Assembly: GCA_964247055.1 (NCBI GenBank)
Contig: OZ176050.1
Span: 1,302,001-1,366,000, forward strand
Direction: 5' to 3'
Source: Paragordius varius
Taxonomy: Eukaryota > Nematomorpha
Length of the DNA stretch: 64,000 nucleotides
The position numbers were made by a program, and so were the translations under genes. The notes below the pieces were generated by a model. That model was not told the origin of the DNA. It saw nothing but the letters and a program-made list of their open reading frames with translations, and did no database searches. Shown piece by piece: positions 24,555-38,476 of this stretch; positions within the stretch are counted from its first letter, which is position 1, and the number at the start of each line of letters is the position of its first letter.

Positions 24555-25981
24555 ATATTGGTCACCGGTGAACAAAATTATTTTTTATACATTCTCTTAG
24601 TAAGACTACATCAAAATATAGAAATAGTTTGACTAACTCTTTCATATCCGATTTTTACAACGATACTTTAAAAATTAATGTGTTAAACTAGTCGCATCAA
24701 TACTCAAGTTAAACTTTGTCTTAAAAATCGGATATTGGTCACCGGTGAACAAAATTATTTTTTATATATTCTCTTAGTAAGACTACATCAAAATATAGAG
24801 ATAGTTTGACAAACTCGTTCATATCCGATTTTTACAACGATACTTTAAAAATTAATGTATTAAACTAGTCGCATCAATACTCAAGTTAAACTTTGTCCTT
24901 AAAAATCGGATATTGGTCACCGGTCAAAATAATTTTTTATACATTCTCTTAGTAAGACTACAGCAAAATATAGATTTAGTTTGACAAACTCTTTCATATC
25001 CGATTTTTACAACGATACTTTAAAAATTAATGTATTAAACTAGTCGCATCAATACTCAAGTTAAACTTTGTCCTTAAAAATCGGATATTGGTCACCGGTG
25101 AACAAAATTATTTTTTTTGCACTCTTAGCAAGACTACATCAAAATATAGAGATAGTTTGACAAACGCTTTCATATCCGATTTTTACAACGATACTTTAAA
25201 AATTAATGTATAAAACTAGTCATATCAATAAATCGCATCAATACTCAAGTTAAACTTTGTCCTTAAAAATCGGATATTGGTCACCGGTGAACAAAATTAT
25301 TTTTTATACATTCTCTTAGTAGGACTACATCAAAATATAGAGATAGTTTGGCAAACTCTTTCATATCCGATTTTTACAACGATACTTTAAAAATTAATGT
25401 ATAAAACTAGTCGCATCAATATTCAAGTTAAACTTGGTCCTTAAAAATCGAATATTGGTCACCGGTGAACAAAATTATTTTTTATACATTCTCTTAGTAA
25501 GACTACATCAAAATATAGAAATAGTTTGACTAACTCTTTCATATCCGATTTTTACAACGATACTTTAAAAATTAATGTGTTAAACTAGTCGCATCAATAC
25601 TCAAATTAAACTTTGTCCTTAAAAATCGGATATTGGTCACCGGTGAACAAAATTATTTTTTATATATTCTCTTAGCAAGACTACATCAAAATATAGAGAT
25701 AGTTTGGCAAACTCTTTCATATCCGATTTTTACAACGATACTTAATTAATGTATAAAACTAGTCGCATCAATACTCAAGTTAAACTTTGTCCTTAAAAAT
25801 CGAATATTGGTCACCGGTGAACAAAATTATTTTTTATACATTCTCTTAGCAAGACTACATCAAAATATAGAGATAGTTTGACAAACTCTTTCATATCCGA
25901 TTTTTACAACGATACTTTAAAAATTAATGTATAAAACTAGTCGCATCAATACTCAAGTTAAACTTTGTCCTTAAAAATCGG
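24555..25981 (+). repeat. 8-monomer (1,427-bp) unit, second of the series
   Basis: Same order as the unit before it but one monomer shorter. The CCGGTCAAAA mark is at 24,921. Confidence 0.85.
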
Positions 25982-27407
25982 ATATTGGTCACCGGTGAAC
26001 AAAATTATTTTTTATACATTCTCTTAGTAAGACTACATCAAAATATAGAAATAGTTTGACTAACTCTTTCATATCCGATTTTTACAACGATACTTTAAAA
26101 ATTAATGTGTTAAACTAGTCGCATCAATACTCAAGTTAAACTTTGTCTTAAAAATCGGATATTGGTCACCGGTGAACAAAATTATTTTTTATATATTCTC
26201 TTAGTAAGACTACATCAAAATATAGAGATAGTTTGACAAACTCTTTCATATCCGATTTTTACAACGATACTTTAAAAATTAATGTATTAAACTAGTCGCA
26301 TCAATACTCAAGTTAAACTTTGTCCTTAAAAATCGGATATTGGTCACCGGTCAAAATAATTTTTTATACATTCTCTTAGTAAGACTACAGCAAAATATAG
26401 ATTTAGTTTGACAAACTCTTTCATATCCGATTTTTACAACGATACTTTAAAAATTAATGTATTAAACTAGTCGCATCAATACTCAAGTTAAACTTTGTCC
26501 TTAAAAATCGGATATTGGTCACCGGTGAACAAAATTATTTTTTTTGCACTCTTAGCAAGACTACATCAAAATATAGAGATAGTTTGACAAACGCTTTCAT
26601 ATCCGATTTTTACAACGATACTTTAAAAATTAATGTATAAAACTAGTCATATCAATAAATCGCATCAATACTCAAGTTAAACTTTGTCCTTAAAAATCGG
26701 ATATTGGTCACCGGTGAACAAAATTATTTTTTATACATTCTCTTAGTAGGACTACATCAAAATATAGAGATAGTTTGGCAAACTCTTTCATATCCGATTT
26801 TACAACGATACTTTAAAAATTAATGTATAAAACTAGTCGCATCAATATTCAAGTTAAACTTGGTCCTTAAAAATCGAATATTGGTCACCGGTGAACAAAA
26901 TTATTTTTTATACATTCTCTTAGTAAGACTACATCAAAATATAGAAATAGTTTGACTAACTCTTTCATATCCGATTTTTACAACGATACTTTAAAAATTA
27001 ATGTGTTAAACTAGTCGCATCAATACTCAAATTAAACTTTGTCCTTAAAAATCGGATATTGGTCACCGGTGAACAAAATTATTTTTTATATATTCTCTTA
27101 GCAAGACTACATCAAAATATAGAGATAGTTTGGCAAACTCTTTCATATCCGATTTTTACAACGATACTTAATTAATGTATAAAACTAGTCGCATCAATAC
27201 TCAAGTTAAACTTTGTCCTTAAAAATCGAATATTGGTCACCGGTGAACAAAATTATTTTTTATACATTCTCTTAGCAAGACTACATCAAAATATAGAGAT
27301 AGTTTGACAAACTCTTTCATATCCGATTTTTACAACGATACTTTAAAAATTAATGTATAAAACTAGTCGCATCAATACTCAAGTTAAACTTTGTCCTTAA
27401 AAATCGG
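25982..27407 (+). repeat. 8-monomer (1,426-bp) unit, third of the series
   Basis: Nearly identical to 24,555-25,981. It is one base shorter because CCGATTTTACAACG near 26,797 lacks one T, and it has TCTTTC in place of TCGTTC near 26,242. The CCGGTCAAAA mark is at 26,348. Confidence 0.85.
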
Positions 27408-28102
27408 ATATTGGTCACCGGTGAACAAAATTATTTTTTATACATTCTCTTAGTAAGACTACATCAAAATATAGAAATAGTTTGACTAACTCTTTCATAT
27501 CCGATTTTTACAACGATACTTTAAAAATTAATGTGTTAAACTAGTCGCATCAATACTCAAGTTAAACTTTGTCTTAAAAATCGGATATTGGTCACCGGTG
27601 AACAAAATTATTTTTTATATATTCTCTTAGTAAGACTACATCAAAATATAGAGATAGTTTGACAAACTCTTTCATATCCGATTTTTACAACGATACTTTA
27701 AAAATTAATGTATTAAACTAGTCGCATCAATACTCAAGTTAAACTTTGTCCTTAAAAATCGGATATTGGTCACCGGTCAAAATAATTTTTTATACATTCT
27801 CTTAGTAAGACTACAGCAAAATATAGATTTAGTTTGACAAACTCTTTCATATCCGATTTTTACAACGATACTTTAAAAATTAATGTATTAAACTAGTCGC
27901 ATCAATACTCAAGTTAAACTTTGTCCTTAAAAATCGGATATTGGTCACCGGTGAACAAAATTATTTTTTTTGCACTCTTAGCAAGACTACATCAAAATAT
28001 AGAGATAGTTTGACAAACGCTTTCATATCCGATTTTTACAACGATACTTTAAAAATTAATGTATAAAACTAGTCATATCAATAAATCGCATCAATACTCA
28101 AG
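27408..28102 (+). repeat. 8-monomer unit, fourth and truncated copy
   Basis: Four monomers of the series (anchors 27,413, 27,590, 27,768 and 27,943), after which the order jumps to that of 18,271. This marks the left joint of the copied 3.65-kb block. Confidence 0.8.
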
Positions 28103-31100
28103 TTAAACTTTGTCCTTAAAAATCGGATATTGGTCACCGGTGAACAAAATTATTTTTTATATATTCTCTTAGCAAGACTACATCAAAATATAGAGATAGT
28201 TTGACAAACTCTTTCATATCCGATTTTTACAAAGATACTTAAAAATTAATGTATAATACTAGTCGTATCAATAAATCGCATCAATACTCAAGTTAAACTT
28301 TGTCCTTAATCGGATATTGGTCACCGGTGAACAAAATTATTTTTTATACATTCTCTTAGTAGGACTACATCAAAATATAGAGATAGTTTGGCAAACTCTT
28401 TCATATCCGATTTTTACAACGATACTTTAAAAATTAATGTATAAAACTAGTCGCATCAATACTCAAGTTAAATTATGTCCTTAAAAATGGGATATTGGTC
28501 ACCGGTGAACAAAACTATTTTTTATACATTCTCTTAGTAAGACTACATCAAAATATAATAGTTTGACAAACTATTTCATATCCGATTTTTACAACCATAC
28601 TTTAAAAATTAATGTATAAAACTAGTCGCATCAATACTTAAGTTAAACTTTGTCCTTAAAAATCGGATATTGGTCACCGCTGAACAAAATTATTATTTAT
28701 ACATTCTCTTAGTAAGACTACATTAAAATATAGAAATAGTTTGACAAACTCTTTCATATCCGATTTTTACAACGATACTTTAATTAATGTGTTAAACTAG
28801 TCGCATCAATACTCAAATTAAACTTTGTCCTTAAAAATCGGATATTGGTCACCGGTGAACAAAATTATTTTTTATATATTCTCTTAGCAAGACTACATCA
28901 AAATATATATATAGTTTGACAAACTCTTTCATATCCGATTTTTACAACGATACTTAAAAATTAATGTATAAAACTAGTCGTATCAATAAATCGCATCAAT
29001 ACTCAAGTTAAACTTTGTCCTTAATCGGATATTGGTCACCGGTGAACAAAATTATTTTTTATACATTCTCTTAGTAGGACTACATCAAAATATAGAGATA
29101 GTTTGGCAAACTCTTTCATATCCGATTTTTACAACGATACTTTAAAAATTAATGTATAAAACTAGTCGCATCAATACTCAAGTTAAACTTTGTCCTTAAA
29201 AATCGAATATTGGTCACCGGTGAACAAAATTATTTTTTATACATTCTCTTAGCAAGACTACATCAAAATATAGAGATAGTTTGACAAACTCTTTCACGAT
29301 TTTTACAACGATACTTTAAAAATTAATGTACTCAAGTTAAATTTTGTCCTTAAAAATGGGATATTGGTCACCGGTGAACAAAACTATTTTTTATACATTC
29401 TCTTAGTAAGACTACATCAAAATATAATAGTTTGACAAACTATTTCATATCCGATTTTTACAACCATACTTTAAAAATTAATGTATAAAACTAGTCGCAT
29501 CAATACTTAAGTTAAACTTTGTCCTTAAAAATCGGATATTGGTCACCGCTGAACAAAATTATTATTTATACATTCTCTTAGTAAGACTACATTAAAATAT
29601 AGAAATAGTTTGACAAACTCTTTCATATCCGATTTTTACAACGATACTTTAAAAATTAATGTATAAAACTAGTCGCATCAATATTCAAGTTAAACTTTGT
29701 CCTTAAAAATCGGATATTGGTCACCGGTGAACAAAATTATTTTTTATATATTCTCTTAGCAAGACTACATCAAAATATAGAGATAGTTTGACAAACTCTT
29801 TCATATCCGATTTTTACAACGATACTTAAAAATTAATGTATAAAACTAGTCGTATCAATAAATCGCATCAATACTTAAGTTAAACTTTGTCCTTAAAAAT
29901 CGGATATTGGTCACCGCTGAACAAAATTATTATTTATACATTCTCTTAGTAAGACTACATCAAAATATAGAAATAGTTTGACAAACTCTTTCATATCCGA
30001 TTTTTACAACGATACTTTAAAAATTTAAGTGTTAAACTAGTCGTATCAATACTCAAATTAAACTTTGTCCTTAAAAATCGGATATTGGTCACCGGTGAAC
30101 AAAATAATTTTTTATATATTTTCTTAGCAAGACTACATCAAAATATAGAGATAGTTTGACAAACGCTTTCATATCCGATTTTTACAACGATACTTTAAAA
30201 ATTAATGTATAAAACTAGTCGAATCAATATTCAAGTTAAACTTTGTCCTTAAAAATCGAATATTGGTCACCGGTGAACAAAATTATTTTTTATACATTCT
30301 CTTAGTAAGACTACATCAAAATATAGAGATAGTTTGACAAACTCTTTCATATCCGATTTTTACAACGATACTTTAAAAATTAATGTGTTAAACTAGTCGC
30401 ATCAATACTCAAGTTAAACTTTGTCCTTAAAAATCGGATATTGGTCACCGGTGAACAAAATTAATTTTTATACATTCTCTTAGCAAGACTACATCAAAAT
30501 ATAGAGATAGTTTGACAAACTCTTTCATATCCGATTTTTACAACGATACTTAATTAATGTATAAAACTAGTCGCATCAATACTCAAGTTAAACTTTGTCC
30601 TTAAAAATCGAATATTGGTCACCGGTGAACAAAATTATTTTTTATACATTCTCTTAGTAAGACTACATCAAAATATAGAAATAGTTTGACTAACTCTTTC
30701 ATATCCGATTTTTACAACGATACTTTAAAAATTAATGTGTTAAACTAGTCGCATCAATACTCAAATTAAACTTTGTCCTTAAAAATCGGATATTGGTCAC
30801 CGGTGAACAAAATTATTTTTTATATATTCTCTTAGCAAGACTACATCAAAATATAGAGATAGTTTGACAAACTCTTTCATATCCGATTTTTACAACGATA
30901 CTTTAAAAATTAATGTATAAAACTAGTCGTATCAATACTCAAGTTAAACTTTGTCCTTAAAAATCGGATATTGGTCACCGGTGAACAAAATTAATTTTTA
31001 TACATTCTCTTAGCAAGACTACATCAAAATATAGAGATAGTTTGACAAACTCTTTCATATCCGATTTTTACAACGATACTTTAAAAATTAATGTATAAAA

Positions 31101-31750
31101 CTAGTCGCATCAATACTCAAGTTAAACTTTGTCCTTAAAAATCGGATATTGGTCACCGGTGAACAAAATTATTTTTTATACATTCTCTTAGTAAGACTAC
31201 ATCAAAATATAGAAATAGTTTGACTAACTCTTTCATATCCGATTTTTACAACGATACTTAAAAATTAATGTATAAAACTAGTCGTATCAATAAATCGCAT
31301 CAATACTTAAGTTAAACTTTGTCCTTAAAAATCGGATATTGGTCACCGCTGAACAAAATTATTATTTATACATTCTCTTAGTAAGACTACATCAAAATAT
31401 AGAAATAGTTTGACAAACTCTTTCATATCCGATTTTTACAACGATACTTTAAAAATTAATGTGTTAAACTAGTCGTATCAATACTCAAATTAAACTTTGT
31501 CCTTAAAAATCGGATATTGGTCACCGGTGAACAAAATAATTTTTTATATATTTTCTTAGCAAGACTACATCAAAATATAGAGATAGTTTGACAAACGCTT
31601 TCATATCCGATTTTTACAACGATACTTTAAAAATTAATGTATAAAACTAGTCGTATCAATAAATCGCATCAATACTCAAGTTAAACTTTGTCCTTAAAAA
31701 TAGGATATTGGTCACCGGTGAACAAAATTATTTTTTATACATTCTCTTAG
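28103..31750 (+). repeat. Long duplication, shortened copy (3.65 kb)
   Basis: Copy of 18,271-22,109 lacking one 191-bp monomer at about 30,221. After that loss only TAGG in place of CGG at 31,701 was noticed over 1.5 kb. Copy-specific changes before it include AATATATATATAG near 28,904. The joint at the right end is where TTAGCAAG replaces TTAGTAGG. Confidence 0.88.
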
Positions 31751-32072
31751 CAAGACTACATCAAAATATAGAGATAGTTTGACAAACTCTTTCATATCCG
31801 ATTTTTACAACGATACTTTAAAAATTAATGTATAAAACTAGTCGCATCAATACTCAAGTTAAACTTTGTCCTTAAAAATCGGATATTGGTCACCGGTGAA
31901 CAAAATTATTTTTTATATATTCTCTTAGCAAGACTACATCAAAATATAGAGATAGTTTGACAAACTCTTTCATATCCGATTTTTACAACGATACTTAAAA
32001 ATTAATGTATAAAACTAGTCGTATCAATAAATCGCATCAATACTTAAGTTAAACTTTGTCCTTAAAAATCGG
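29904..32072 (+). repeat. 12-monomer (2,169-bp) unit, copy 1
   Basis: Runs from one CCGCTGAAC / ATTATTTATAC monomer to the next of the same order. The AATTTAAGTG marks at 30,022 and 32,191 give the 2,169-bp step. The unit overlaps the copied block above, so the tandem series arose after, or together with, that copying. Confidence 0.78.
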
Positions 32073-34185
32073 ATATTGGTCACCGCTGAACAAAATTATT
32101 ATTTATACATTCTCTTAGTAAGACTACATCAAAATATAGAAATAGTTTGACAAACTCTTTCATATCCGATTTTTACAACGATACTTTAAAAATTTAAGTG
32201 TTAAACTAGTCGTATCAATACTCAAATTAAACTTTGTCCTTAAAAATCGGATATTGGTCACCGGTGAACAAAATAATTTTTTATATATTTTCTTAGCAAG
32301 ACTACATCAAAATATAGAGATAGTTTGACAAACGCTTTCATATCCGATTTTTACAACGATACTTTAAAAATTAATGTATAAAACTAGTCGAATCAATATT
32401 CAAGTTAAACTTTGTCCTTAAAAATCGAATATTGGTCACCGGTGAACAAAATTATTTTTTATACATTCTCTTAGTAAGACTACATCAAAATATAGAGATA
32501 GTTTGACAAACTCTTTCATATCCGATTTTTACAACGATACTTTAAAAATTAATGTGTTAAACTAGTCGCATCAATACTCAAGTTAAACTTTGTCCTTAAA
32601 AATCGGATATTGGTCACCGGTGAACAAAATTAATTTTTATACATTCTCTTAGCAAGACTACATCAAAATATAGAGATAGTTTGACAAACTCTTTCATATC
32701 CGATTTTTACAACGATACTTAATTAATGTATAAAACTAGTCGCATCAATACTCAAGTTAAACTTTGTCCTTAAAAATCGAATATTGGTCACCGGTGAACA
32801 AAATTATTTTTTATACATTCTCTTAGTAAGACTACATCAAAATATAGAAATAGTTTGACTAACTCTTTCATATCCGATTTTTACAACGATACTTTAAAAA
32901 TTAATGTGTTAAACTAGTCGCATCAATACTCAAATTAAACTTTGTCCTTAAAAATCGGATATTGGTCACCGGTGAACAAAATTATTTTTTATATATTCTC
33001 TTAGCAAGACTACATCAAAATATAGAGATAGTTTGACAAACTCTTTCATATCCGATTTTTACAACGATACTTTAAAAATTAATGTATAAAACTAGTCGTA
33101 TCAATACTCAAGTTAAACTTTGTCCTTAAAAATCGGATATTGGTCACCGGTGAACAAAATTAATTTTTATACATTCTCTTAGCAAGACTACATCAAAATA
33201 TAGAGATAGTTTGACAAACTCTTTCATATCCGATTTTTACAACGATACTTTAAAAATTAATGTATAAAACTAGTCGCATCAATACTCAAGTTAAACTTTG
33301 TCCTTAAAAATCGGATATTGGTCACCGGTGAACAAAATTATTTTTTATACATTCTCTTAGTAAGACTACATCAAAATATAGAAATAGTTTGACTAACTCT
33401 TTCATATCCGATTTTTACAACGATACTTAAAAATTAATGTATAAAACTAGTCGTATCAATACTCAAGTTAAACTTTGTCCTTAAAAATCGAATATTGGTC
33501 ACCGGTGAACAAAATTTTTTATACATTCTCTTAGCAAGACTACATCAAAATATAGAGATAGTTTGACAAACTCTTTCACGATTTTTACAACGATACTTTA
33601 AAAATTAATGTACTCAAGTTAAATTTTGTCCTTAAAAATGGGATATTGGTCACCGGTGAACAAAACTATTTTTTATACATTCTCTTAGTAAGACTACATC
33701 AAAATATAATAGTTTGACAAACTATTTCATATCCGATTTTTACAACCATACTTTAAAAATTAATGTATAAAACTAGTCGCATCAATACTTAAGTTAAACT
33801 TTGTCCTTAAAAATCGGATATTGGTCACCGCTGAACAAAATTATTATTTATACATTCTCTTAGTAAGACTACATTAAAATATAGAAATAGTTTGACAAAC
33901 TCTTTCATATCCGATTTTTACAACGATACTTTAAAAATTAATGTATAAAACTAGTCGCATCAATATTCAAGTTAAACTTTGTCCTTAAAAATCGGATATT
34001 GGTCACCGGTGAACAAAATTATTTTTTATATATTCTCTTAGCAAGACTACATCAAAATATAGAGATAGTTTGACAAACTCTTTCATATCCGATTTTTACA
34101 ACGATACTTAAAAATTAATGTATAAAACTAGTCGTATCAATAAATCGCATCAATACTTAAGTTAAACTTTGTCCTTAAAAATCGG
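32073..34185 (+). repeat. 12-monomer (2,113-bp) unit, copy 2
   Basis: Follows copy 1 monomer for monomer until about 33,450, where the long monomer's extra 13 bp is absent and the order shifts to that of about 29,200-29,900. It contains the shortest monomer of the window (151 bp). The next AATTTAAGTG mark is at 34,304, where a third repeat starts and runs into the 40-monomer unit. Confidence 0.78.
33492..33642 (+). repeat. Shortest monomer, 151 bp
   Basis: Combines three losses: 3 bp near ACAAAATTTTTTATAC, 4 bp at TTTCACGATTTTT, and 20 bp at ATGTACTCAAG. The 154-bp forms at 19,375-19,528 and 29,207-29,360 share the last two, so this copy descends from that type. The left arm of the 14-bp inverted repeat is damaged here. 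Confidence 0.82.
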
Positions 34186-37049
34186 ATATTGGTCACCGCT
34201 GAACAAAATTATTATTTATACATTCTCTTAGTAAGACTACATCAAAATATAGAAATAGTTTGACAAACTCTTTCATATCCGATTTTTACAACGATACTTT
34301 AAAAATTTAAGTGTTAAACTAGTCGTATCAATACTCAAATTAAACTTTGTCCTTAAAAATCGGATATTGGTCACCGGTGAACAAAATAATTTTTTATATA
34401 TTTTCTTAGCAAGACTACATCAAAATATAGAGATAGTTTGACAAACGCTTTCATATCCGATTTTTACAACGATACTTTAAAAATTAATGTATAAAACTAG
34501 TCGAATCAATATTCAAGTTAAACTTTGTCCTTAAAAATCGAATATTGGTCACCGGTGAACAAAATTATTTTTTATACATTCTCTTAGTAAGACTACATCA
34601 AAATATAGAGATAGTTTGACAAACTCTTTCATATCCGATTTTTACAACGATACTTTAAAAATTAATGTGTTAAACTAGTCGCATCAATACTCAAGTTAAA
34701 CTTTGTCCTTAAAAATCGGATATTGGTCACCGGTGAACAAAATTAATTTTTATACATTCTCTTAGCAAGACTACATCAAAATATAGAGATAGTTTGACAA
34801 ACTCTTTCATATCCGATTTTTACAACGATACTTAATTAATGTATAAAACTAGTCGCATCAATACTCAAGTTAAACTTTGTCCTTAAAAATCGAATATTGG
34901 TCACCGGTGAACAAAATTATTTTTTATACATTCTCTTAGTAAGACTACATCAAAATATAGAAATAGTTTGACTAACTCTTTCATATCCGATTTTTACAAC
35001 GATACTTTAAAAATTAATGTGTTAAACTAGTCGCATCAATACTCAAATTAAACTTTGTCCTTAAAAATCGGATATTGGTCACCGGTGAACAAAATTATTT
35101 TTTATATATTCTCTTAGCAAGACTACATCAAAATATAGAGATAGTTTGACAAACTCTTTCATATCCGATTTTTACAACGATACTTTAAAAATTAATGTAT
35201 AAAACTAGTCGTATCAATACTCAAGTTAAACTTTGTCCTTAAAAATCGGATATTGGTCACCGGTGAACAAAATTAATTTTTATACATTCTCTTAGCAAGA
35301 CTACATCAAAATATAGAGATAGTTTGACAAACTCTTTCATATCCGATTTTTACAACGATACTTTAAAAATTAATGTATAAAACTAGTCGCATCAATACTC
35401 AAGTTAAACTTTGTCCTTAAAAATCGGATATTGGTCACCGGTGAACAAAATTATTTTTTATACATTCTCTTAGTAAGACTACATCAAAATATAGAAATAG
35501 TTTGACTAACTCTTTCATATCCGATTTTTACAACGATACTTAAAAATTAATGTATAAAACTAGTCGTATCAATAAATCGCATCAATACTTAAGTTAAACT
35601 TTGTCCTTAAAAATCGGATATTGGTCACCGCTGAACAAAATTATTATTTATACATTCTCTTAGTAAGACTACATCAAAATATAGAAATAGTTTGACAAAC
35701 TCTTTCATATCCGATTTTTACAACGATACTTTAAAAATTAATGTGTTAAACTAGTCGTATCAATACTCAAATTAAACTTTGTCCTTAAAAATCGGATATT
35801 GGTCACCGGTGAACAAAATAATTTTTTATATATTTTCTTAGCAAGACTACATCAAAATATAGAGATAGTTTGACAAACGCTTTCATATCCGATTTTTACA
35901 ACGATACTTTAAAAATTAATGTATAAAACTAGTCGTATCAATAAATCGCATCAATACTCAAGTTAAACTTTGTCCTTAAAAATAGGATATTGGTCACCGG
36001 TGAACAAAATTATTTTTTATACATTCTCTTAGTAGGACTACATCAAAATATAGAGATAGTTTGGCAAACTCTTTCATATCCGATTTTTACAACGATACTT
36101 TAAAAATTAATGTATAAAACTAGTCGAATCAATATTCAAGTTAAACTTTGTCCTTAAAAATCGAATATTGGTCACCGGTGAACAAAATTATTTTTTATAC
36201 ATTCTCTTAGTAAGACTACATCAAAATATAGAGATAGTTTGACAAACTCTTTCATATCCGATTTTTACAACGATACTTAAAAAATTAATGTGTTAAACTA
36301 GTCGCATCAATACTCAAGTTAAACTTTGTCCTTAAAAATGGGATATTGGTCACCGGTGAACAAAATTAATTTTTATACATTCTCTTAGCAAGACTACATC
36401 AAAATATAGAGATAGTTTGACAAACTCTTTCATATCCGATTTTTACAACGATACTTAATTAATGTATAAAACTAGTCGCATCAATACTCAAGTTAAACTT
36501 TGTCCTTAAAAATCGAATATTGGTCACCGGTGAACAAAATTATTTTTTATACATTCTCTTAGTAAGACTACATCAAAATATAGAAATAGTTTGACTAACT
36601 CTTTCATATCCGATTTTTACAACGATACTTTAAAAATTAATGTGTTAAACTAGTCGCATCAATACTCAAATTAAACTTTGTCCTTAAAATCGGATATTGG
36701 TCACCGGTGAACAAAATTATTTTTTATATATTCTCTTAGCAAGACTACATCAAAATATAGAGATAGTTTGACAAACTCTTTCATATCCGATTTTTACAAC
36801 GATACTTTAAAAATTAATGTATAAAACTAGTCGTATCAATACTCAAGTTAAACTTTGTCCTTAAAAATCGGATATTGGTCACCGGTGAACAAAATTAATT
36901 TTTATACATTCTCTTAGCAAGACTACATCAAAATATAGAGATAGTTTGACAAACTCTTTCATATCCGATTTTTACAACGATACTTTAAAAATTAATGTAT
37001 AAAACTAGTCGCATCAATACTCAAGTTAAACTTTGTCCTTAAAAATCGG

Positions 37050-38476
37050 ATATTGGTCACCGGTGAACAAAATTATTTTTTATACATTCTCTTAGTAAGA
37101 CTACATCAAAATATAGAAATAGTTTGACTAACTCTTTCATATCCGATTTTTACAACGATACTTTAAAAATTAATGTGTTAAACTAGTCGCATCAATACTC
37201 AAGTTAAACTTTGTCTTAAAAATCGGATATTGGTCACCGGTGAACAAAATTATTTTTTATATATTCTCTTAGTAAGACTACATCAAAATATAGAGATAGT
37301 TTGACAAACTCGTTCATATCCGATTTTTACAACGATACTTTAAAAATTAATGTATTAAACTAGTCGCATCAATACTCAAGTTAAACTTTGTCCTTAAAAA
37401 TCGGATATTGGTCACCGGTCAAAATAATTTTTTATACATTCTCTTAGTAAGACTACAGCAAAATATAGATTTAGTTTGACAAACTCTTTCATATCCGATT
37501 TTTACAACGATACTTTAAAAATTAATGTATTAAACTAGTCGCATCAATACTCAAGTTAAACTTTGTCCTTAAAAATCGGATATTGGTCACCGGTGAACAA
37601 AATTATTTTTTTTGCACTCTTAGCAAGACTACATCAAAATATAGAGATAGTTTGACAAACACTTTCATATCCGATTTTTACAACGATACTTTAAAAATTA
37701 ATGTATAAAACTAGTCATATCAATAAATCGCATCAATACTCAAGTTAAACTTTGTCCTTAAAAATCGGATATTGGTCACCGGTGAACAAAATTATTTTTT
37801 ATACATTCTCTTAGTAGGACTACATCAAAATATAGAGATAGTTTGGCAAACTCTTTCATATCCGATTTTTACAACGATACTTTAAAAATTAATGTATAAA
37901 ACTAGTCGCATCAATATTCAAGTTAAACTTGGTCCTTAAAAATCGAATATTGGTCACCGGTGAACAAAATTATTTTTTATACATTCTCTTAGTAAGACTA
38001 CATCAAAATATAGAAATAGTTTGACTAACTCTTTCATATCCGATTTTTACAACGATACTTTAAAAATTAATGTGTTAAACTAGTCGCATCAATACTCAAA
38101 TTAAACTTTGTCCTTAAAAATCGGATATTGGTCACCGGTGAACAAAATTATTTTTTATATATTCTCTTAGCAAGACTACATCAAAATATAGAGATAGTTT
38201 GGCAAACTCTTTCATATCCGATTTTTACAACGATACTTAATTAATGTATAAAACTAGTCGCATCAATACTCAAGTTAAACTTTGTCCTTAAAAATCGAAT
38301 ATTGGTCACCGGTGAACAAAATTATTTTTTATACATTCTCTTAGCAAGACTACATCAAAATATAGAGATAGTTTGACAAACTCTTTCATATCCGATTTTT
38401 ACAACGATACTTTAAAAATTAATGTATAAAACTAGTCGCATCAATACTCAAGTTAAACTTTGTCCTTAAAAATCGG
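37050..38476 (+). repeat. Nested 8-monomer (1,427-bp) unit inside copy A
   Basis: Same order as 24,555-25,981 (offset 12,495 bp at the CGGTCAAAA mark), followed by a seven-monomer repeat of itself at 38,477-39,725. The 1,427-bp series therefore existed before the 7,129-bp duplication. The corresponding units of copy B are at 44,179-45,605 and 45,606-46,854. Confidence 0.82.
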
